NCBI GenBank assembly: GCA_022059125.1
Contig: JAEUWY010000005.1
Coordinates: 496,001 to 560,000, forward strand
Source of the DNA: Corynespora cassiicola
Taxonomy: Eukaryota; Ascomycota; Dothideomycetes; Pleosporales; Corynesporascaceae
Direction of reading: 5' to 3'
DNA length: 64,000 nucleotides
The notes under the pieces were generated by a model. The model saw only the letters and a program-made list of their open reading frames with translations, was not told the DNA's origin and ran no database searches. The translations under genes were made by a program, and so were the position numbers. Below are positions 33,846-44,400 of the stretch, piece after piece. Each line of letters begins with the position of its first letter. Position 1 is the first letter of the stretch.

Positions 33846-36281
33846 CTTGCTTTTACCAGCAATAAAGAAATCCTTTATCAAAATTTGATGCAGAATTTTC
33901 CAGAAACGTCATGTTCCGTGGGTACGCGCAGAAACAAAGCGCCGAGTGCTCTGGGGAAACACCCGAGGCTATTGTCGTGCCTCGACACGGGCGTGCACGG
34001 TTCCAATGTTCTTCGCGGCTTCCATGGCACTATGGGTGGTGGATGGGGGGCACTCTAGACGGAGGCAAAAGGCCAGTGCTCCCTCCCCCTAGCTGGAGAA
34101 GCGTGGCCCGTCCGCCCCCAGGTTTTCGGTCCGCGACTCGTGGAAAACGTGGAAAAGACGCAAATAGTGGCGTGCAGTCCGTCAGACTGCTGGTTGCTGG
34201 CTGAATATAGAACGAAAATGAGCAGGCTGAGTGAGGGCGTGTCACTGCCCGAGACGGCGGGCAGCATCAGCGGCGCTGCAGTGAGCGGGCTGACTGCAGA
34301 TGAGTTCGCATTACCCGGACATTATAGACGCTGTACTCAGCCCTGTGGACATTTTGGGGAACACTGCTCGCAATCCCAAGGTGGATTCAGTGCCCAGAAT
34401 TGGGCCCCCTGGGTCTGGCGGCCCCTGTGTCCGGAGCCTGGATTTTTCTCGGGGGTGCGGGTCCGAGAGGAAGCGAGCGACGCGCACTACCTCCTCCTTC
34501 TCGCCGACTTCCTGATGCGGTCCGAGGAGATGGAACAATTTCGGGCGCGGATGGAAAAGAAAAGGGTGTGGAGGCTAGGGCATGGTCGCTGCGGCGGGAA
34601 AGCATTTTGCCTGTGACAGGTCTTCGTGTGAGGAGTAGTCGGAGACTAGAAGATGTAACGGAGACTAAGGCGAGCACACGCTGGACCCTTGGATCGTCGC
34701 GTCGAGGGCGCATGTGAATTACCCCACGATCCGTCGGCTAAACCTCGAGGCGGGTGCGAAGACCGGCGGCGAGACGGCGGAGTCCTTCAGGTGTCAGGAA
34801 GGTTTGTGTTTCGTTTCAATAGGTGGCGATCCCCTCGCGAGGCAGCATTCACAGGGCAAAGGCTAAGCGGGCGGCGCGAAGCAAGAGGTGCGATGGCGGC
34901 GCCAGCGACTCAAGGCAGCAGACACAACAAGATGCGGCGGGTGGTGAGGCCGGCGAGCCTGGGCTGGCAGAGGTCGCGTCTTGGGCACGGCACGCGTTAT
35001 TGGGCTCCGGCGGGCTCTGGCACGGTCTGGCACAGGCCTGGCGTGCGAGATGAGCGGGCAGGCGGGATGCGAAGCCGGACGTTTTGTTGCCAAAAGCAGA
35101 CGGCATATGCGCCGGCTGAACGTGGGATGAAAGGGAACCCGAGGGCGATCGGCCAAACTAGGCTTATCTCAGATGGGATGGAAGCTTACTCGAGGGGGGT
35201 GGCACACCTTGACACGCCCCCGACACCCCCCGTTTTTCCGCCTCGTGGGGGGGCGGTGGACAGTGCGCTGTCACTTTCGGGGAAGGACTTCCAGGGCGGA
35301 AGTGGAAATGGCATGCTTTTGCGGGCGCTCGTGTCGGGGCATGATTCAGAATCCACGGCGGGAGGGTGACGCCGCGGTGCAGCCAGTGTAGCCAGAGCCA
35401 GCCAGGGTGCAACCCGCGCGGTGTCATGAGCTGGCGCTGCTGGCGCTGCTGGCTCTGCTCCGGGGGGCTCGCAAAACAGCTGGCACCTCAGCATGACAGA
35501 TGATTGCTGGCAGGCTGGCCGAGTCATCTTCACGGGGCGGCGACGGCGACAGGCGCAGGGCCGCAGGGCACAGGCTGCGATCTCGCATGGGGCAAGGCGG
35601 TGGGCGTCCCGAGGGCCAGGGTTGCAGCGGAGTGGACACGGGGCTTACGGTTGTGGGTGTCTGCGCAAATAGGCGGTGACCTGTGCCCAATCCACATCCA
35701 GTCCCTACAAGTTGCGGTGACTGACCGACTCCTGCTAACAAGCAAATCAGGAGCCTCCACCCAGCAAGCGTTTCATGCGACAGAGGCGTGGCGTAGCCTC
35801 TGAATATGCGACGGAAGATATAATCTTCTAACGCCCGTGCCCATCCCACACGTCCAGCCCATCTGAATAACCTGTGCGAGACACGCCCACGTTGCTTCTG
35901 ACTCGGCCTCCTGATTACCGCCTCACTGCCCCGGACTTATTTAGACTCCACACCCTCCCCCTCCACCCACTTCAGCCAGCTCCATCCACTCCAGGCAAGC
36001 ATCCAAGCATCCAAGCAAGCAAGATTTTTTGCATTATCCCTCGGTCCCCATCGGTCCCCACTCCCGGCCGCCAACCCTGAACGCCCCCATCGGATCCGGT
36101 CCGCAGTTCTGCCACAAAACGTCATCGCCGGTGGTATCTCGAGCCTTCGCTACGCTAGACTTACGCCTAATTTACGCCTTCCGAACGCGTCTCCGAACAA
36201 TTCTCGCCGACCCATAGCCGCAACGAGACATTTATTTATTATACACAGTGTCCCCACCGGCTCGCTTCGACCACCACCACC

Positions 36282-36719
36282 ATGCACTTTGAGACTTCTC
36301 CCAGTTCGTCGCCCTCCAAGTCGATACCCATCGCAATCCGCCCCATGGCTTCCCCAACCGGCTCCCTGTACAGCAACTACTCGGCCGAGGGCACCACCTC
36401 GAGCCGCGGCTCGTCGTGCGCCTACCCGTCCTGGCCTACCGGCAGCTCGCTCGAGTACCGCAACTCGTCGAGCTCCTACATCAGCGACGAGGACCTCTTT
36501 GGCTGCGACTTTGACGACGAGAGCGCGACCGCCACGCCCTTCCTCCACGAGGCTCCCGCGCCGCCTCGCCAGCCTCCCATGGCCCAGGCATTCCCCATCC
36601 TGCCCCCGCTCTACGCTTCTGAGAAGCCAAAGAAGAGGCGCAGCAGCAGCGGCCGCAAGCAGCGCCGCTCCTCGAAGCCAATGACTCCCATTTCGGAGAG
36701 CCCCGAGGCTGTCGAGTGA
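36282..36719 (+). CDS. Small Ser-rich protein of unknown function (145 aa)
   Basis: An intact single-exon ORF with an ATG in a good context (caccATGC) after a CCACCA tract. I do not recognise a domain. The N-terminal half is Ser/Thr/Tyr-rich (SPSSSPSKSIPIAIRPMASP, SSRGSSCAYPSW). The middle has a short acidic core, SYISDEDLFGCDFDDE, then PAPPRQPPMAQAFPILPPLY. The C-terminus is strongly basic (EKPKKRRSSSGRKQRRSSKP), like a nuclear localisation signal with many Ser sites. The mix of acidic core and basic tail looks like a real small regulatory protein, not a chance ORF; codon use is strongly C/G-ending, as in the housekeeping genes here. It stands alone, with about 8 kb and 4.7 kb of gene-free DNA on either side. 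Confidence 0.75.
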   Translation: MHFETSPSSSPSKSIPIAIRPMASPTGSLYSNYSAEGTTSSRGSSCAYPSWPTGSSLEYRNSSSSYISDEDLFGCDFDDESATATPFLHEAPAPPRQPPMAQAFPILPPLYASEKPKKRRSSSGRKQRRSSKPMTPISESPEAVE

Positions 36720-38017
36720 AGAGCTGGACTCTGACCCGCCGATGACTCCCAGGTGCATCAAGGTACGTCTGAGTCACAGTGCGACCACGTCAAGTAATGT
36801 CTGCAGAAGACTAACTTGGCACCTCCAGTCATGATGCACATCATCAACATCAACAACACATCACTCTTTCACCAAGCGCGCGCATGGTGCCGCCACGCCA
36901 CGCCACGCCACCGTGCACAGCCATCCACCACTCAGATGGCTGGTGTTGGTCATCACGTGTACTTTCACGTGTCAGCCCGCCAAGCACGTGCAGTCGGTAG
37001 TGGTGGTTGGTGGGGAGGCGAAAATGTGCAGCCCCTCACCCCAACTCAGCCATGCGGCGGTAAATTCTCCGCCGCGGGGTCCCTTCTTTCCCAATAGCGA
37101 GGAAGATTTTTTCTCCTTGCACACCGCCGGATGGTCATCCACCCGGTGGGAGGGGGGAGAGGGGAGGGTTGCAAAGCGCCAAACGCGAACGCGCAGCGCG
37201 AGCAGCGCGCGTACCGCCCGCTCACTCCACAGACGGGCTCAGTCTCGGTCCTACTTTTACTTCTTGGACCAGGCTGCGGGTGCGCAACTCTTTTTGCTCT
37301 CGTCCAAACTCAGCTCTGAGCCGGGCCCCGCGTCATCATCGATGCGTGGGCGGCAACAGCGCAGAGCACCATCATCAACCCATCATCGGAAACGTGGACG
37401 TCGCAACCTTTGCCATTATCTCACGCGGCGTCCCCGGCGGCTTGTCGATTGTCGATCCGCGTCTCGCGGCCTGTTACATCGATGACGCCCAACGCCTTGG
37501 ACCCGAACCTTGATTTTTTTTTTTCGGTTTTTTCACTTGCTTGCATATTTTTCCTCATATTTCAGGGTGCCGACGATCCATCACACATGCTTGGTGGGGA
37601 TGTCGGACCGGAGGCGCTAGGGAGCCTCCAACGCCCAGCTCGCCTCCCGTTGCGAGTGGCTTGTGATGGGATTCTCCTTTGCTTTCTTTCTTGCATTTGC
37701 AGGGCGCGTCCTTTTTTTGGTGTGCTTTTTTTTTTTTGCTCTCTGGGAAACTTGGCATTTTGTTTTCTCGCCCCATTATTGCCCACAAACCCAACCGCTT
37801 GTCGTTTCTTCTTATTGATACCCCCCACCTACCATCATCACCATGCACTGGATACACGGATGGGATTAGGAGCCTTTGTTTCTTCTTTTACGTCGTTCCA
37901 TCGGGCTCCTTGCATTTTTGTATTAGCGGGACTGGATTTTTCATCTTGTTCATTCAGGCGCCCGCATAGGCTTGTAGGGAGTGACTACACCCCCCGCCTT
38001 TCCCTTTTATGATACCC

Positions 38018-38050
38018 CCATCCATCCATCCAGCCATCCAGCCATCCATG
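38018..38050. repeat. CCAT/CCAG tetranucleotide tract
   Basis: Tandem ccat and ccag units (ccatccatccatccagccatcc...). Confidence 0.85.
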
Positions 38051-38591
38051 TAGTTCCATCAGATAGATACCCCAGTGAATATCACTTCGCTTACCTTGCA
38101 TCATTTCGGGCTCGCATTGCATCAAAGTGTGATATGTGATGAATCCGCCATTGACTATCGTGACTAGACGCCCAAGCCAAACCGTACCATTACCAAACCG
38201 ACATGGGAAAAAGCGAACAACAAGACGAGACAAGAGACGGGAAACAAAAGTGCAGGGCGGCACTAACGGGGGGGAGCCATTGTCACACGTCGTCACACTC
38301 TAGCGCATCGAATTCAGGTGTGCTGTGCTTTGCGGGCCGCCCCTTCTGGTGAGTGGTGGTGAAGCAACCCGCCCCGTCTTCCGTCTTCCCCTTTGACGGC
38401 GGGCGCCTTGCAAACTAGTAGACGGATGGGGATGGGGGGAATCGGGAGAGCGAAGCCATCAAAAAAGCCACAATCTACAGCATGCGCATTGGCGGGTTGT
38501 GCGCCCCCCTTGCCCCTTGCCCCTTGCCCTGCAGTGCAGTGCAGCGCGTCGCCTAAGGTGATAATCACTCCGAGAGAGGTAGGGAATGCGG

Positions 38592-38620
38592 TAGGGTTGG
38601 GTTGGGTTGGGTAGGGTACG
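38592..38620. repeat. (GGGTT)n tract
   Basis: A run of gggtt units ending in gggtagggtacgg. It is G-rich on the plus strand and could form a G-quadruplex. It is not the fungal telomere hexamer TTAGGG. Confidence 0.8.
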
Positions 38621-39040
38621 GGGAGGGGAGGGGCGCAACGCCCTGAAAATAGTACGGCGTGGCCCCGAGCTGACTGTGCAGTGAGGAGCCGTGATACGCC
38701 ACGGGCTTACAGGCTGGCGGTCTTGGAGTGTACATGCTCATTCGCCCCCTGGGGGAAGGGGAACCAGGGCCCCAGCCCTCGAGGTCCTCGAATCGGTGCA
38801 TGGACGGCGAGCGAGCAAGGCGAAAGGAATGAGGAAGGGGAAATAAAGTGGGAAGGGAGGGACCTGGAAGTCTCGTGATGTGTGAGGTGAGTGACTGGCC
38901 CAGGGCCCGGGGTTGCCAAAAATAATAAGCTCAGATTGCCATGTTCGGTAGCGGCTTTCCGTCGGCGGTGTGCGGCGGCGGAAGCGAGGGTCTTGTCTTG
39001 AATTCCAAGGTGTGAGGTACATGGTGCATGTATCTACCCA

Positions 39041-39065
39041 AGCAGCAGCAGCAGCAGCAGCAGCA
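39041..39065. repeat. (CAG)n trinucleotide tract 1
   Basis: About eight tandem agc/cag units in non-coding DNA. Confidence 0.9.
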
Positions 39066-39450
39066 CGCTCCCGGAACCCGGCGCAGACCGTGTGTTACAT
39101 GAGAGAATGGTTCCTGTCTCACGTTTAAAAAAAAGTCCAACAAAAAGAGCCGAAGCGTTTCTGGAAGTTTGGGAGCCGCGTGAGGGGAAGGTAGCAGAGG
39201 GAGGGGGGAAGGAAGGGCTCGGGTTGCAGTCTCTCCCTTGCAGATGGTAGGTTGTGGTTGACGACGTGGGGTGCATGTTGGGATGGGATGGGCAGCCATG
39301 GAGGGGCTGGGAAGTGAAGCGCAGCAGGGATGGGCATGCTAGTGCGGGCGCTTACAACGGGCGCCGTCGTCGACTCGTGGGCAAAACACAGCATTGTGGT
39401 TATCTTGTTGGAGCGACGAGCAAATTGTGTGATGCTCGTCGAGGCGGCCC

Positions 39451-39481
39451 CCTAGAGCCTAGAGCCCAGAGCCTAGAGCCT
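39451..39481. repeat. CAGAGCC/TAGAGCC heptamer array, copy 2
   Basis: Four to five copies of the heptamer [CT]AGAGCC, related to the array at 32,885-32,913. Confidence 0.88.
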
Positions 39482-40285
39482 GCCCAAGAGGAGCGGGCCT
39501 GGCAGATTGAGGCTTCATGCGGCGGGCTGTATTGGCGGGCGTACAGGCGGACACGCTGGTATTTCGGATCAATATGCGGTTGATATGGGGTCAGCACACG
39601 CCAGCACGCAACGACGTCAAAGCACTGGGCAGCAGACTTCGCAATGGATCATGGATCGCGGATCGACAGACGCTTGGACTGCTGTAAGTCACCACTGCGG
39701 ACGGCAGCAAGCGCAGCGCAGCGGGCGGGTGGGCGTGCGTAATGCGCATTGTGTGCACTGATGCTGATGCCGTCTGTTGCTGCTGCTGGCTGCTGCTGGG
39801 GTGCGGTTGGCGGTGCGTGGTGGAGCAGTGGCAGAAGGGCATGTAGGCGGCGACGGAAGCATCCACGAGGGCTGCGTGCGGTACGGCGGACGTGTCCACG
39901 GTCGGTCGGGGCGGCCAGGCTGCGGGGAGGAGGAGGAAGAGGAGGTGAAGCTCTGTGGGCGCGGACGCAGCCAGATGGGGATGCATGAGGCGGTGGTGCA
40001 GCAGCAGTGCAGCAGCGCAGCAGTGAACGGTCGTTGCTCAGGGACGGCGCACCAGGCCAGCAGGCAGCCCGCCGCGGTGCCCCAGCCCGCCAGCCCAGCA
40101 GCCTACCAGGCCGGGCTCTGGATTCCAGAGGGAAGGGCCGCAGATGCGATGGGGCCCTTCGTGCATAGGAGGCCAACCGCAGGCCGCTGGGCCGTCGCGT
40201 CTCGTCACCCGTCCGCCGTCGCAGGAGGGGGCGGCCGTGGCCGGCTGGGGCCGTGGTGTTGGTCGAGCCATCGTCAGCAGATACA

Positions 40286-40312
40286 AGCAGCAGCAGCAGC
40301 AGCAGCAGCAGC
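40286..40312. repeat. (CAG)n trinucleotide tract 2
   Basis: Nine tandem cag units. A shorter interrupted CTG-type tract lies at about 39,776-39,800. Confidence 0.9.
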
Positions 40313-41441
40313 ATCGTCAAGACGCTGGCTGGCACCGCCCATGATATACGGCCTGCCCTGGGCCGGTGGGGGACGGCGGACGGGGCTTGGGATTTTCCCT
40401 GCCACGGCCCGCACCCAGGCGGCGGCTGGCCGTCGTGATAGGCCGGCCGGGCTCGTCCTGGTGTGATTCGGCTTGCCTCTGTCACGCGGGCGCGGCCAAT
40501 CAGGGCCCCCAATCGCCTCTGCTCGCAGCTGCCCTCGTCTCTCCGCCGCCCAGCTCGTCCAGCGACGGCGACGACGCGCCCTCTCAGAGGCTGCCCGAGC
40601 CTGTCCCATGCAGGCACCGCGGTTTTTGCGGCGCGAAACCTAGCCAACGATGCGCCGTGTCACCGCGACGGCCACCTTGGCGGCCCAGCACCTGCTCGTC
40701 TGCCCGCATCGTGCTGCTGGTTCGTCAACCCGACCGTGTCCATCGCGACCACGGCCCTCGCCCAGCAAATCACTGCCCGCGACGCCCGCGAACCCTAGCC
40801 GTTAGACGCCTCACTGTCCCCGGTAATGGCCCTCGCAACTCGTCGCTGGCGAGACGACTTCGACCGTGCTGGTCCTGCCCGTCCTGTTCTGACCAAATAT
40901 CAATCCGTCCTGCACTCTTAAGCGCCGGGCCTTGATAGGCCCAACCCTCCCACCGCATCAACTTTCCCTCCTGCCCGCGCTTCTGCTGCTGCTTTTCCTC
41001 TTTTTTCCCTTCACCATCCCGTCTGTCTTTTCAGCTGCACCTTGCCAACCACTGTTTGCCTGTCCCCGTACCGCCCGCCGCCTACCGCCCACCGCCCACG
41101 CCCGCACACAACTCCCCCAAGCGGTCGCATGCAGCTTCGTTTACCGCCCTCGACCTACCCCAGTCAGCCAGGGCGGGGCTAAACTATACCGCCCTCCAAA
41201 CGCCGTGGAGCGACGTGCCTTCTTGCACTGCCATTTAGCGCGCACGTTGCTGTGAGTCTCAATTCCCCGACCTGCAGTCCCAGTTTCATCCCAAGTCCTT
41301 CTGGAAATCCACCCCCCCCTTGATTGTGCTGTCCCGAACCCTTAATCGATAGCCTTCCCCCCCCCGAGTTATGCGCCTCGCGACTCTCAAGGCCCGTTCC
41401 CGAGACTGACCTGAGCCTTTGCCTCTGCAGAACCGCGCGAC

Positions 41442-44400
41442 ATGTCGACCGGAGACTACAGGCAGCGCTCGACTTCCAGGAGCTCGTCCGTCAGGTCCGA
41501 CAGCATCACCAAGCCTCCGACCCCGAGCATCACCCCCGGCAGCGACGAGTTTGCCTTTGAGCCATGCGCCGCGACCGCCTCCTTCCTGCTCTACGCCCAG
41601 CGCAATGTCATCCTCTGCCTGCACCACGACACCCTGGCCATTGAGCGCCGCTTCAATCGCCACCGCGAGGACGTCTCTTGGATCTCGGTCGACAACGTTT
41701 CTGAGCGGGGAGCGGGCCGACTGGTGGTGAGCTACGATGCGGGGAGTACCGCCATTGTGTGGGATCTCCTCACCGGCGACGAGGTGGCCCGTTTTGCGTC
41801 GTACGAGCAGATCCGAGTGGCTTCTTGGATGAGGAACGGGAATGTTGCTTTTGGTGAGTTTTGCCAATGTAGTTGCGCCGGTGAGCCACTTTCTAACGGT
41901 CGGGGACAAAAATAGGCAACGCCCAGGGAAACATCATTTTGTTTGAGCCCTCTACGTCAGAGCACCTCTCCGCCAGGACCATCTTTGACCCCATCACCGC
42001 ATTGGCCCCAGCGGCGGACTGTAGGACGTTTGCAATTGGGTAACTACCACTGAGACATGCGCACGTGGTATCGAATTCACGCTAACCGTGCTCAGATATC
42101 TCAATGGCTCCATTCTGATTGCAACTCTCCAGCCATCATTTACAATTCTCCACACACTGACAACTCCGAGGGCCCCTTCCCCTATTGCGGGGCTCGCCTG
42201 GCATGGGTCCTCGTCCAAACAAAAGTCCGAGATGCTGGCCGCCCAAACTTCCGACGGCGATCTCAGAGTGTGGAGCGTGCCAAAGGTACCTCATGGGGGT
42301 GATTCGCCCTGCGTTATCCGCGTCTTGAACAAGAATGAGCAGCGAGAGCCAGGACCATGTTGGTTCGCCTGGTCTAAGAATGGACGAATCGTGCAATACA
42401 CCGAGGGGTGAGTCTCATCTTTTAGTCCTATTCTCCCCGGCACATGACTTGTACCCGGCGCTTAGCTTTATAATACTGACCACTTATAGTCAAACTTGTT
42501 CGTGGGACGTCCGTACTAAGAGAGTAACGTACCAGCCCGTACCAACTATCGAGGGCGTTGCGGCCATAACTAATTATGGCCCCACTGCCACCCTGTTCAC
42601 CATGGGTCGCAACTACACCGTCCAGCAGTATGACTTGAACCCCAGCGGCACTCCTGGCATGGTCGCAAATGTCCAGCACCCTCCCGCCAACACTCCTCCC
42701 TCCCCACCCAACTCCTTGGATGAGATCAAAAAGAAGGAGACGCCTCTGACTGCCCTACCGCCTGCCAACACTGCAGCCAAGTCGGCTGCTAACATGCTGA
42801 TCGAGTCCGAGAGCAGTGAAGGTGAAGGTGCAGTCATGTCTCCGCTCCAAAAGATTGCTCAAGAGATGGATCAACTAGAGGAAGAACGCCGCGACCGCGT
42901 CGGCCCTCTGAGCCCGGTCTCCAGCCGTGGTTCGCAGGGCTCACGGTCTTCCGGAAGTGGTCGGGCACCTCGGTACCGCTATGACAAGCCTTCTGTAGGC
43001 ACGAGATCGACCAAGAGTTCTGGGGGTACGGGCACCGTCTTCTCGTCCGGTACCTCCTCTTTCATCTCAAACTCGCGTGAAAGCATCTCGATCCGGTCCA
43101 CATCTTCTGCCGCATCCTCCCGCTATGGAACGTCTGCCCTCCGCAAGGAAGTCCTCCGAAGCCCTGATGAGTCGAGTCGTACCAAGCACATGGACCTCTT
43201 TCCCTTTACCAAGGCGAGGCTCACCGATGTTCCTTATCGTAACTCGCAGCTGGGCCCAGAGCGAAGCCCAGACGATCTCCGACAAAACATGCTGCGAGTT
43301 GTCTTTGGGTGGGACAATGATATTGAGGAGTTGGTTCGAGACGAGTGTGAGTATCCTGCCATCTTATCCCTGACGCACACTAACATTTTCAGTGGCCCGT
43401 CAATCCCCAGGATCTGCTGGCGCTGTCTTGCTCTCCAAGTGGCTTGGAGAGAGTGGTGCCGATCTCATGGCATCTATGATTGGCTCCGAGTCCATGACCT
43501 CTTCGGACTGGATGCTTCTGGCCTTGAGTTCGATGGGTCAAGGCACCCAGAAGAAGGTTGGTGAGGCATTTGTTCAACGACTTTTGGAGAAGGGCGACAT
43601 TCACCCTGCTGTTGCCATTCTCCTTGGTCTTGGTGAGTATAATGATGCCATCGAGGTATACGTTTCCCGCAAGTATTACATGGAGGCTATTCTCTTGACA
43701 TGCCTCGTCTTTCCTACAGATTGGCAAAGGCAGTCTTTCTTGGTTAGAAAGTGGGGCGAGTTGGCTGTATCTCAGGGCAAGGCTGAGCTGGCCGTCAAGT
43801 GCTTCTCCTGCATGGGTTTGGAGTCTTCCGAGCCATGGTTTTCTCCGCGCGCCCAAGACGCTGTCTTCAGCGCTCAGAAGCAACACTTACTTGGCTCCCA
43901 GCTCAGCCCTCCCCTTTCCCCACCAATAGGCCAGAGCAGCAGGGTCGCTGCCAAGATGTCTTCTCTCAAGCTTGTTACTGATTTCGGGAACGGACCTCAA
44001 CCACAGCAGATGCTCCCCGAGGAAGACGAGCAGACACCAATGAACGTAGGCGTCACTCCCATTGCGGAGTCTGCTCTCAGCCCCTCAGTCAGCAAAGCAC
44101 CCTGGCTCACCGCCAACGCAAGGACTGCTCGCGATCCTTCTCGCGAACCATCTTCGGCAAGGACCGCCACACCCGGATCCTATAGCAGACGCAAGCGCCT
44201 CCCTTCCCGATCTGATGCCGACCGCTCAACTACGAACAATGAGAACCTTGCTGCTCTTGCGGTGCCCGATCGTGGCCAGCGCGAAATACCAAGAACAGCC
44301 GTCGACAACATTGGCCGGGAAGTTGAGACTCTTCCGTTCTCAACTCGCCGCGCTTCATCTACAAGCGGACAAAAGGACATGATCCTCACCCCAGCCACTT

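Larger units (their letters stand above)
28271..36281. other. 8-kb gene-poor, low-complexity region
   Basis: I find no gene I can support in this stretch. Many overlapping ORFs exist on both strands (for example 32781-33599 - and 34689-35369 +), but they have GC-driven, Arg/Pro/Ala/Gly-rich translations, overlap each other, and show no domains. The region contains homopolymer C and G runs, a GGCA array, a CAGAGCC heptamer array, palindromes and a strong AT hairpin at 33,818-33,845. The right end is upstream of the small Ser-rich gene and has a TATA-like atttatttatta near 36,231. It could hold non-coding transcripts or long-range regulatory DNA for that gene. Confidence 0.55.
36720..41441. other. 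4.7-kb gene-poor, repeat-rich region
   Basis: I see no supported gene. ORFs such as 37410-38012 (+) are pyrimidine-tract translations, and 39649-40647 (-) is an Arg/Pro/Ala-rich shadow of CAG and GC repeats. The left end is probably the 3' UTR of the small Ser-rich gene. The right end (about 40,930-41,441) is a C/T-rich 5' leader of the WD40 gene. Microsatellites inside are listed separately. Confidence 0.55.

Noticed and set aside
34689..35369. 226-aa plus-strand ORF
   Set aside because: GC-rich, Gly/Arg/Ala-biased translation with no domain; competing ORFs exist in other frames.
37410..38012. 200-aa plus-strand ORF with hydrophobic runs
   Set aside because: The Phe/Leu runs come from long T tracts; probably 3' UTR or intergenic DNA.
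38592..38620. Possible interstitial telomere repeat
   Set aside because: The unit is GGGTT and not TTAGGG, and the tract is short; a simple microsatellite is more likely.
39649..40647. 332-aa minus-strand ORF
   Set aside because: Made largely of CAG/GC repeats read in one frame; Arg/Pro/Ala/Leu low complexity; no domain.
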